Of a stretch of DNA of 64,000 nt, positions 8,427 through 16,013 are shown piece by piece; positions within the stretch are counted from its first letter, which is position 1, and the number at the start of each line of letters is the position of its first letter. The position numbers were made by a program, and so were the translations under genes. Origin of the DNA: Sphingobium sp. (lineage in GTDB: Bacteria; Pseudomonadota; Alphaproteobacteria; Sphingomonadales; Sphingomonadaceae); contig CP136575.1 of assembly GCA_035196065.1 (NCBI GenBank), positions 124,001 to 188,000 of the forward strand, in the 5' to 3' direction. The notes beneath the pieces were generated by a model that worked only from the letters and a program-made list of their open reading frames with translations, searched no databases and had not been told where the DNA came from.

Positions 8427-9929
8427 ATGGCCCTCACCCCGCGCCTTGATCTTCGGCAGACCCAATCACTGGTGATGACGCCGCAGCTTCAGCAGGCAAT
8501 CAAGCTGCTGGCGCTCTCCTCGCTCGAAATCGAAAGCTTCGTTGCCGAAGAGCTGGAACGCAATCCCCTGCTGGATATTGCACCGGCGGACAGTGGCGGA
8601 GAAAGCGACAGCCCCGAAACCGCTGACGCTCCGCCGCAGCCTGAAAATCTCGGCAGTGACGAACTGATGAATGACGGCGATTTTGCCACAGGAAGCGCGG
8701 CGCTCGATACGGATTTCGCAGCGGAGGCTTTCGGATCTGACGCGGAGGGCGGCGGTGCGGGCGCGGACGGGATGCTGGGCATGAACGGCATCGATATGCG
8801 CGGCGGCGATTTTGCCGATGGCCCGGATTTTGACAGTTTTGCCGCGCATCCCGTGTCATTGCGCGATCATCTGCTCGGACAGGCAGGCTCGGCAGCATCG
8901 GGGCGTAAACTGCTTCTGATCGAAAAACTGATCGATCATGTCGAGCCATCGGGCTGGCTCGGCGTCGATCTTTCTGCGCTCGCCTATCGGCTGGGCGTGC
9001 CGCAGTCTGAAATGGAGGAAGCACTGAAAACGCTGCAAAGCTTTGACCCGACCGGGGTCGGCGCGCGCGATCTTGCCGAATGCATCGCGCTGCAGGCGAT
9101 CGAAGCCGACCGTTATGACCCCTGCATGGCCAGACTGATCGACAATCTCGATCTTGTGGCGCGCGGCAGCTTTGACCAGTTGATGCGGCTATGCCGGGTC
9201 GATGAAGAAGATATGCGCGACATGCTGTCCGAACTGCGCAGCTATGATCCGAAACCGGGTTTGCGTTTCGATAGCGCGGACGCCGCCATTGCCGTCACTC
9301 CGGATATCTTCGTCACGCCGCAGGGCAAGGGCTGGGCGATCGAGTTGAACAGCGCCAATCTTCCCCGCCTGCTCGTCAATCGCAGCTATTATCTCGAAAT
9401 GGGCGGCGGTGGCAGTAACAAGGCCACGAATGCCTGGCTGAATGAAGCGCTGGCCGATGCCAATTGGTTGATCAAAGCAATGGACCAGCGGCAGCGCACG
9501 ATCATGAAGGTCGCGACCGAATTGGTAAAGCAGCAGGAAGCATTTTTCCGCGAAGGCGTATCACGATTGAAGCCACTGACGCTGCGGCAGGTGGCAGAGG
9601 CAATCGACATGCATGAATCGACCGTCAGCCGCGTGACCAGCAACAAATATCTCCATTGTTCGCGTGGACTGTTCGATCTGAAATATTTCTTCTCTAGCGG
9701 GGTCGGCTCCGCAGACGGCGACGGCGCCTCAGCCGAAGCGGTGAAAGCCGCGATCAAGGCGCTAATCGACGCCGAAGCAGCGAACGACATTCTATCGGAC
9801 GACACTTTGGTCGATCTGCTGAAAGCCAAAGGCTTCGATATCGCCCGCCGCACCGTCGCCAAATATCGCGAGGCAATGGGGATAGGTTCAAGCGTGCAGA
9901 GAAGGCGCGCAAAGAAGATGGGGCGTTAG
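8427..9929 (+). CDS. rpoN: RNA polymerase sigma-54 factor
   Basis: This 500-residue sigma-54 directs RNA polymerase to -24/-12 promoters and needs an enhancer-binding ATPase. Region I is the Gln/Leu-rich LRQTQSLVMTPQLQQAIKLL. It is followed by an acidic region II (about residues 48-130), the core-binding domain, and the DNA-binding domain with the helix-turn-helix LRQVAEAIDMHESTVSRVTS. The RpoN box is present as ARRTVAKYRE near the C-terminus. It sits directly after lptB; the usual downstream hpf/ptsN genes are missing, and the next gene is the convergent glpK, whose stop codon overlaps by 4 bases. Confidence 0.96.
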   Translation: MALTPRLDLRQTQSLVMTPQLQQAIKLLALSSLEIESFVAEELERNPLLDIAPADSGGESDSPETADAPPQPENLGSDELMNDGDFATGSAALDTDFAAEAFGSDAEGGGAGADGMLGMNGIDMRGGDFADGPDFDSFAAHPVSLRDHLLGQAGSAASGRKLLLIEKLIDHVEPSGWLGVDLSALAYRLGVPQSEMEEALKTLQSFDPTGVGARDLAECIALQAIEADRYDPCMARLIDNLDLVARGSFDQLMRLCRVDEEDMRDMLSELRSYDPKPGLRFDSADAAIAVTPDIFVTPQGKGWAIELNSANLPRLLVNRSYYLEMGGGGSNKATNAWLNEALADANWLIKAMDQRQRTIMKVATELVKQQEAFFREGVSRLKPLTLRQVAEAIDMHESTVSRVTSNKYLHCSRGLFDLKYFFSSGVGSADGDGASAEAVKAAIKALIDAEAANDILSDDTLVDLLKAKGFDIARRTVAKYREAMGIGSSVQRRRAKKMGR

Positions 9930-11395
9930 GCGAGCACCCGCCCCAACGCATCCTTCCATCCGGCAAGTCGCGCGTCCCGCGCCGATGCCTCCATGGCAGG
10001 AGTGAAGCGACCAACATTTCCGCGCATCACCGCCGCTTCGGCCAGTGAACCGTAAAGCCCCGCGCCGACTGCTGCGAGCATTGCTGCGCCCAGCGCTGTG
10101 GTTTCGGCAAAGTCGGGACGCTCCACCTCAATCGCCAATATGTCGGCCAGATCCTGCACCATCCAACCGTTCGAAACCATGCCGCCGTCAACGCGCAACT
10201 CTGCCCAGTCGGCACCGTCGGCGGCAAAAGCGGTTTTCAGGTCATGGGTCTGGTGCGCCATTGCTTCCAATGCGGCGCGCGCGACATGGGCTTTCTTTGC
10301 CGCGAAGGTCAGGCCGTGGATCGCAGCGCGGGCGTGCGGCTGCCAGTGCGGCGCGCCGAGGCCCGACAAGGCAGGAACAAGATAGACGCCGCCATTATCA
10401 TCAACGCTGCGCGCCAGCGGCTCGGTATCGGGCGATGCATCAATAAGGCCGAGATCGTCACGAAGCCATTGGATCAGGCTGCCTGCGACAAAAACCGATC
10501 CTTCAAGCGCATAATGCCGTTCCCCGCCCAATTGCCACGCCACCGTGGCCAACAGCCTGTTCGTCGATTTGGGTAGCGTTCGCCCCGTTTGCGTCAGCAC
10601 AAATGCGCCGGTGCCGAAGGTCGCCTTGGTCTGACCGGGTTCGAGACAGCCCTGCCCGATCAACGCCGCCTGCTGGTCACCCGCCATGCCGGTAATCGCG
10701 ATCGGCGCACCGAAAAGGTCGGGATCAGTCATGCCCAATTGCCCGGCGCTGTCGCAAATCTCTGGAAGGATAGCGCCCGGAACATTGAAGAGGGCAAGCA
10801 GGCCATCATCCCAATCGCCGCTGCCGATCGCCATCAAGGCGGTGCGGCTGGCGTTGCTGGCATCGGAGACATGCACCTTGCCTCCGGTCAGGCGATAGAC
10901 AAGATAGCTTTCAACCGTTCCGACCGCGAGATGCTCACCCGCCGCATTCAATTGCGGCCAGTTTTCAAGCGCCCAGCCGATTTTCGATCCCGAAAAATAG
11001 GGATCAAGCAAAAGGCCTGTCTTAGCCTGCAAATCGCTTTCGCTACCGGCCGCCTTCAACGCCTCGCACATCTCCGCCGTGCGCCGGTCCTGCCAGACGA
11101 TCGCGCGTGCCAGTGGTTCACCCGTGCGGCGATCCCAGAAGACCACCGTTTCGCGCTGATTGGTGATACCAATGCCGGCAATGGCCTGCGCGCCGCCCGC
11201 TTGCTGCACCATTTCGCGTACGCATTCGAGTGTCAGCGTCCAGATTTCCCCCGCATCATGTTCGACAAGGCCCGGCGCCGGATAATATTGCGTCAGCGGC
11301 CGCTGCGCGCTGCCAAGGCAGCTGCCATCCTTGGCAAACAGCATGGCGCGCGTCGATGTGGTGCCTTCGTCGATGACGAGGATATGGTCGGTCAT
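9926..11395 (-). CDS. glpK: Glycerol kinase
   Basis: This enzyme phosphorylates glycerol to glycerol-3-phosphate. I start it at the ATG at 11395, giving MTDHILVIDEGTTSTRAM; the FGGY-kinase phosphate-1 loop is DEGTTSTR. This yields 489 residues, within the family range. A longer in-frame reading exists but its extra residues encode the palindromic repeat upstream and resemble no kinase. Other family motifs seen are GITNQRETVVFWDRRTGEP, FSGSKIGWALEN, GDQQAALIGQGC, TFGTGAFVL and the C-terminal RVDGGMVSNGWMVQ. The 3' end overlaps the convergent rpoN by 4 bases. Confidence 0.95.
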   Translation of the reverse strand: MTDHILVIDEGTTSTRAMLFAKDGSCLGSAQRPLTQYYPAPGLVEHDAGEIWTLTLECVREMVQQAGGAQAIAGIGITNQRETVVFWDRRTGEPLARAIVWQDRRTAEMCEALKAAGSESDLQAKTGLLLDPYFSGSKIGWALENWPQLNAAGEHLAVGTVESYLVYRLTGGKVHVSDASNASRTALMAIGSGDWDDGLLALFNVPGAILPEICDSAGQLGMTDPDLFGAPIAITGMAGDQQAALIGQGCLEPGQTKATFGTGAFVLTQTGRTLPKSTNRLLATVAWQLGGERHYALEGSVFVAGSLIQWLRDDLGLIDASPDTEPLARSVDDNGGVYLVPALSGLGAPHWQPHARAAIHGLTFAAKKAHVARAALEAMAHQTHDLKTAFAADGADWAELRVDGGMVSNGWMVQDLADILAIEVERPDFAETTALGAAMLAAVGAGLYGSLAEAAVMRGNVGRFTPAMEASARDARLAGWKDALGRVLA

Positions 11396-11400
11396 TTGGT

Positions 11401-11500
11401 TCTCTCCTCCCGCGTGCGGCAGGGGCCGGGGGAGAGCCAGACATCGGCGCTCCTTCTCAGGCCCTTCCCTAACCCCTCCCGCATGCGGGAGGGGGACGGT
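11401..11500. repeat. REP-like palindromic repeats upstream of glpK
   Basis: Two related GC-rich blocks lie here. The right one contains a perfect 22-bp palindrome at 11473-11494 (CCCCTCCCGCA followed by its reverse complement); the left one (about 11403-11430, TCCTCCCGCGTGCGGCAGGGG) is an imperfect copy. Read on the minus strand they encode the LPHAGG-type string that marks spread intergenic palindromes in many alphaproteobacterial genomes. They lie in the untranslated leader of glpK. Confidence 0.75.
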
Positions 11501-11603
11501 ATATTCTGCACTGGAAATGCTGCAACCCAAGCGGCTGGTCAAGCTGCCAAAACCTTGCATCCCCCCACAAACCCTATAGCCTGCCAGCTAAGGAGAGTCG
11601 CAC

Positions 11604-13667
11604 ATGCCCATTCAGCACCATCGCACCTGCAGTATCTGCGAGGCCAATTGCGGGATCATCGTTACCGCCGAGGGGCGCGATATCCTCTCAATCAAGGGCG
11701 ATCCCGACAATGCGCTGTCGCGCGGGCATATCTGCCCCAAGGCAACCGCGCTCGCCGACCTGCAAAATGATCCGGACCGGTTGCGCAAACCGCTAAAACG
11801 CAATGGCGAGAACTGGGAAGAGATTGGTTGGGAACAGGCCTTTACCGAAATCGGCGAACGCACCCGCGACATATTGGCGCGCGATGGCGACGGCGCGGCG
11901 ATGTATGTCGGCAACCCCAATGCGCACAGTTATTCCAATTCATTTGTGTCGGGCGAACTCAAAAAAGCACTCGGCCTCAAGAACATCTATTCGGCGAGCA
12001 CCGTTGACCAGATGCCGCACATGGTCGCCAATCTGGCGCTGTTTGGACATTCGGGACTTTGGAGCGTGCCCGATATCGACCGCACCGAAACGATGATTAT
12101 CTTGGGCGGCAACCCGATGGCATCGAACGGGAGCGTCTGGACGGTTCCCGATTTCCGCAACCGGACAAAGGCCTTGCAAAAACGGGGCGGGCAATTGGTG
12201 GTGATCGATCCACGGCGGACCGAGACCGCAAAAATCGCCGACCGGCACCTGTTTATTCGTCCGGCCACTGACGGGATGCTGTTGGTCGCCTTGTTGCAGG
12301 CTGTGCTCGCGCATCCGGAGCGGCCAACTCTGCCCGATTATGTCGACGATCTGGAAGCGGTCGCATCCGCCCTCGCCAAGTTCGACAGCGCCGACTGTGC
12401 AGCGCAATGCGGCGTGGCCCTGTCTGATATCGAATGGCTTGCGCACCGGATGGTGACGGGGCCGGCCGCGCTGTACGGACGTATGGGGGCCGCGACACAA
12501 AGTTTCGGTACATTGAACGCTTGGCTGATCGCGCTGATCAACATTGCGGCGGGCCAATTGGACCGCGAAGGTGGGCTGCTCTTCCCGACTCCTCTGGTCG
12601 ATACGGTCGCGATGGCGGGGCCGGGGTCGATCGGCCGCAGCCGTTCCCGGGTTTCGGGCCATCCGCTGGTAATGGGCGAATATCCTGCAGCGGCCTTGGC
12701 CGAGGAAATTGAGACGCGGGGCGATGGCCAGATAAAGGCACTGTTCGTGGTCGCGGGCAATCCGGTGCTGTCGACGCCCAATGGCCGCCGGCTTGACGCT
12801 GCGCTGGAAAGCCTCGAACTCATGGTCTCGGTCGACATGTACCGCAACGCAACCAGCCGCCGCGCGCATTACATCCTGCCGCCTGTCGGGCCGCTGGAAC
12901 GCGAGCATTATGGGCTTTTCCTGCTGCCCATCGCAATTCGCAATTTTGGCAAATTCTCCAAACCGCTGTTCGAGGCAGAAGAGGGATCACTGCAGGACTG
13001 GCAGATTTTGCGCAAACTGGCTGAGGCGATTTCCGGCAGGCCGATCGAACGGGCGACGCCGCGCGAGGCGCTCGATAATCTGCTTAAGGCTGGGCCCTAT
13101 GGCATTTCGCTGGCGGAGGTGGAGGCTGAGCCGAGCGGCAAGGATTTCGGGCCGTTGCAGGCTGGACGGCTGCCCGAGCGGCTGCGGACACCCACAAAGC
13201 GGATCGACTGCGCACCTGCCAACCTGATCGCTGATCTCGAACGGCTGCATGCGACTCTGGCGCAAGATGTAGACGGCCGATTGCGTCTAATCGGGAGGCG
13301 GCATGTCCGTTCGAACAACAGCTGGCTGCACAACAGTCCACGCCTCGTAAAGGGACCCGAACGCTGCACGCTGATGATCCACCCAGACGATGCCCGTGCG
13401 CGCAATCTGGGTGACGGCTCGGTAGCGGAAGTTTCCTCAAAAAGTGGGGCCATCCGGTTACCTGTCGAGGTGACCGACGACATGATGCCCGGTACGGTTT
13501 CAATCCCGCATGGCTGGGGTCACAACCTGCCCGGCGTGTCGATGGCCGTGGCGCAAGCGCATGCCGGGGCTAGCATTAACGACCTGACCGAGGAGGACGC
13601 TCTAGACCCGTTGTCCGGCAATGCCGCCTTTTCGGGCGTGCCGGTGGAAGTTCGGCCGGCGGCCTAA
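11604..13667 (+). CDS. Molybdopterin-dependent oxidoreductase (DMSO reductase family, [4Fe-4S])
   Basis: This 687-residue protein starts with a 4Fe-4S site, TCSICEANCG then GHICPK (CxxCxxxC...C). Molybdopterin oxidoreductase regions follow (VGNPNAHSYSNSF, ILGGNPMASNGS, VVIDPRRTETA) and then the C-terminal molybdopterin dinucleotide-binding domain (about residues 545-680, with MIHPDDARARNLGDG and GTVSIPHGWGH). No twin-arginine signal is present, so it should be cytoplasmic. The stretch SASTVDQMPHMV and the overall pattern resemble assimilatory nitrate-reductase/formate-dehydrogenase-like catalytic subunits often annotated only as molybdopterin oxidoreductase. No electron-transfer subunit is adjacent, so the substrate is unknown. 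It overlaps prfC by 4 bases, tail to tail. Confidence 0.88.
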   Translation: MPIQHHRTCSICEANCGIIVTAEGRDILSIKGDPDNALSRGHICPKATALADLQNDPDRLRKPLKRNGENWEEIGWEQAFTEIGERTRDILARDGDGAAMYVGNPNAHSYSNSFVSGELKKALGLKNIYSASTVDQMPHMVANLALFGHSGLWSVPDIDRTETMIILGGNPMASNGSVWTVPDFRNRTKALQKRGGQLVVIDPRRTETAKIADRHLFIRPATDGMLLVALLQAVLAHPERPTLPDYVDDLEAVASALAKFDSADCAAQCGVALSDIEWLAHRMVTGPAALYGRMGAATQSFGTLNAWLIALINIAAGQLDREGGLLFPTPLVDTVAMAGPGSIGRSRSRVSGHPLVMGEYPAAALAEEIETRGDGQIKALFVVAGNPVLSTPNGRRLDAALESLELMVSVDMYRNATSRRAHYILPPVGPLEREHYGLFLLPIAIRNFGKFSKPLFEAEEGSLQDWQILRKLAEAISGRPIERATPREALDNLLKAGPYGISLAEVEAEPSGKDFGPLQAGRLPERLRTPTKRIDCAPANLIADLERLHATLAQDVDGRLRLIGRRHVRSNNSWLHNSPRLVKGPERCTLMIHPDDARARNLGDGSVAEVSSKSGAIRLPVEVTDDMMPGTVSIPHGWGHNLPGVSMAVAQAHAGASINDLTEEDALDPLSGNAAFSGVPVEVRPAA

Positions 13668-15238
13668 CGCTCCTTGGTCGCGCTGAACACGATATCGGGA
13701 TTTTTTTCCTGCTGATAACCGACGTCCCAAGACGAGCGCGCCATGAAGACAGGATTTCCGTCGCGGTCCTTCGCCATATTGCCGCCGTTGAACTGAGCGA
13801 ATGTTTTTAGCGCGGCGTCGTTGCCGTTGAGCCAGCGCGCAGTATCATAGGGCGCCGGTTCCAGGAAGGCATCGACCTTATACTCGGCCTCAAGCCGGGA
13901 GATCAGCACGTCCAGCTGCAACTGGCCGACCACGCCGACCACCCAGTTGGAACCAATTTCAGGGTAGAAAACCTGAATAACGCCTTCTTCCGAGAGATCG
14001 TCGAGCGCCTTTCGCAGTTGCTTGGTCTTGGTGGGATCGCGCAGCACCACACGGCGCAGGATTTCCGGCGCGAAATTGGGGAGGCCGGTGAAACGAACGC
14101 TATTCTTTTCAGATAGCGTATCGCCGACGCGAAGCGTGCCATGGTTCGGAATGCCGATGATGTCACCGGGCTCGGCGCTGTCTGCAATCTCGCGATCCTG
14201 CGCAAAAAACAGGATTGGCGAGTGGATGGCCACGGGCTTGCCCAAACCCGACGGCGTCAGTTTCATGCCGCGTTTGAATGTCCCCGAACAGAGCCGCATG
14301 AAGGCGATCCGGTCCCGGTGCTGCGGGTCCATATTGGCCTGGACTTTGAAAATGAAACCGGTCACCTCTTTGTTATCAGGGGTGATTGTGCCCTCGCTCG
14401 ACGGCTGCGGTCGCGGCGGCGGAGCATAAGCGGCAAGCGCCGTTATCATTTCGACGATGCCGAATTCTTTGAGCGCGGAACCGAAATAAACAGGCGTCAA
14501 GTCGCCGTGGCGGTAAGCCTCAAGATCGAAACTCGCATAGCCAGCTTGCGCCAGCTCGGCCTCTTCGCGGAATTTTGCAAGGCCGCGTTCGGACAGCAAT
14601 TCGGCCAGTTTGGGGTCAGCCAACCCGCTATACTGGCTGACTTGTCCTTCAAATTCCTTCGACGCGCCGGACGGCTGCATCAACTGGTTTGATGCAAAAT
14701 CATAAATGCCTTCAAACTCGCCGCCCATGCCGACAGGCCAGCTCATCGGGCAAACGTCGAGCGCCAGCTTGTCAGCCACCTCGTCCAAAATTTCGAAACA
14801 TTCACGGCCTTCACGGTCGACCTTGTTCACAAAGGTGATGATCGGCACGCTGCGCAAACGGCAGACCTCAAACAGCTTCAGTGTCTGCGGCTCGATACCC
14901 TTTGCAGCGTCGATCACCATGATCGCCGAATCGACAGCGGTCAGCGTACGATAGGTATCCTCGCTGAAATCCTCGTGCCCCGGCGTATCCAGCAGGTTGA
15001 AGACGATACCATTCTTCTCGAACGTCATGACCGAGCTGGTCACCGAAATGCCGCGCTGCTGTTCGATCTTCATCCAGTCGGACCGCGCACGCCGCGCCGC
15101 GCCGCGCGCCTTGACCTCGCCGGCAAGATGGATCGCGCCGCCCTGCAACAGCAGTTTTTCGGTCAGTGTGGTCTTACCCGCGTCAGGGTGCGAAATGATC
15201 GCAAAGGTGCGGCGGGAGGCCCAGGGTGCATTGCTCAT
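13664..15238 (-). CDS. prfC: Peptide chain release factor 3
   Basis: This 524-residue translational GTPase recycles RF1 and RF2 after peptide release. I start it at the ATG at 15238 (MSNAPWASRRTFAIISHPDAGKTTL), which places G1 (SHPDAGKT) near residue 17, as in homologues; upstream in-frame residues do not resemble RF3. G2/switch I is QQRGISVTSSVM, G3 is LLDTPGHEDFSEDTYR and G4 is FVNKVDRE. The beta-barrel and C-terminal domain with VVGQLQLDVLISRLEAEY complete the family pattern. The gene is convergent with the molybdopterin oxidoreductase. Confidence 0.95.
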   Translation of the reverse strand: MSNAPWASRRTFAIISHPDAGKTTLTEKLLLQGGAIHLAGEVKARGAARRARSDWMKIEQQRGISVTSSVMTFEKNGIVFNLLDTPGHEDFSEDTYRTLTAVDSAIMVIDAAKGIEPQTLKLFEVCRLRSVPIITFVNKVDREGRECFEILDEVADKLALDVCPMSWPVGMGGEFEGIYDFASNQLMQPSGASKEFEGQVSQYSGLADPKLAELLSERGLAKFREEAELAQAGYASFDLEAYRHGDLTPVYFGSALKEFGIVEMITALAAYAPPPRPQPSSEGTITPDNKEVTGFIFKVQANMDPQHRDRIAFMRLCSGTFKRGMKLTPSGLGKPVAIHSPILFFAQDREIADSAEPGDIIGIPNHGTLRVGDTLSEKNSVRFTGLPNFAPEILRRVVLRDPTKTKQLRKALDDLSEEGVIQVFYPEIGSNWVVGVVGQLQLDVLISRLEAEYKVDAFLEPAPYDTARWLNGNDAALKTFAQFNGGNMAKDRDGNPVFMARSSWDVGYQQEKNPDIVFSATKER

Positions 15239-15272
15239 GGGCGCGGCGCATAGCCGCTCTGCGCGAACGGGT

Positions 15273-15905
15273 CTAGCCCGACGCCTTCCCCAATCCGGTA
15301 CGGAGCATCTGATTGACGATGTCAGCAACCTCGTTGACATCGCGGGCTTCGTCATTGACGCCGTAACGCAGGCCCAAAAACACATTCATCCCCATGATCG
15401 CCCATGCATGTGCCTCATCGACCGGGCCGTTGATTTCGCCTCGAGCTTCGGCCAATTTCAGGCGTTCAAGGATGCGGTTGGCGGTGGTGCCATAATGGGC
15501 ATTCCAGGCATCGGGGGCGACAAATTCAGCCTCATCGATGATCCGGTAGATTTCCTTATGCTTGCGGGCAAAGCCCAGAAACGCAGATAGGGCGCGGCCT
15601 TCGGCATCAATCTGGTCGCCCTGACCGGGCAGCACAGGCGCCACATGATCGCGAACCTTGCCAGACATGTCCTTTACAAGCGCGCGGAACAGCGATTCCT
15701 TTGAATCGAAATAGGTATAAAAACTGCCGAGCGCGACACCGGCACGCCCAGTGATGCTGACGACGGAGCTTTCATGAAAGCCCTTTTCGCCAAACTCCGC
15801 AGCCGCTGCGTCGAGCAATGCGCGCAGCGTTCGTCGGCCGCGCTCGGTGCGCGGCGCCTTGTCTTCCCCCGTCATTGTTGCAGCCATGCCACGCCCGGCA
15901 ACCAT
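15273..15905 (-). CDS. TetR-family transcriptional regulator
   Basis: This protein of about 210 residues has an N-terminal TetR helix-turn-helix: RRTLRALLDAAAAEFGEKGF, then VVSITGRAGVALGSFYTYFDSKESLF. The alpha-helical ligand domain contains WNAHYGTTANRILERL. I chose the ATG at 15905 because AGGGA stands 8 bases before it; a TTG two codons earlier is also open. It is divergent from a TonB-dependent receptor gene, and a perfect inverted repeat lies between them, so it most likely represses the receptor and itself. The ligand is unknown. Confidence 0.88.
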   Translation of the reverse strand: MVAGRGMAATMTGEDKAPRTERGRRTLRALLDAAAAEFGEKGFHESSVVSITGRAGVALGSFYTYFDSKESLFRALVKDMSGKVRDHVAPVLPGQGDQIDAEGRALSAFLGFARKHKEIYRIIDEAEFVAPDAWNAHYGTTANRILERLKLAEARGEINGPVDEAHAWAIMGMNVFLGLRYGVNDEARDVNEVADIVNQMLRTGLGKASG

Positions 15906-15925
15906 TTGCAAAATCCCTATTCCTT

Positions 15926-15956
15926 AAGTTGAAAGATGGTTCAACTTTCATTATAC
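15926..15956 (+). promoter_or_regulatory. TetR operator overlapping the receptor promoter
   Basis: A perfect inverted repeat AAGTTGAA-N6-TTCAACTT lies at 15926-15947. It covers a plausible -35 hexamer TTGAAA (15929-15934) and lies directly before a -10 hexamer TTATAC (15951-15956), 16 bases apart, pointing at the TonB receptor gene. Binding by the divergent TetR protein would block this promoter. The symmetry is seen directly; the regulator assignment is inferred from position. Confidence 0.75.
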
Positions 15957-16013
15957 GGCAAGCAGAAAATAGCGGTAAGTCCGCAATTTCGCTGGGATGG
16001 AAGAGAGGATATC

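Noticed and set aside
11396-11560. Longer glycerol kinase start
   Set aside because: The extra 55 residues translate the palindromic repeats; the kinase phosphate loop sits correctly only from the ATG at 11395.
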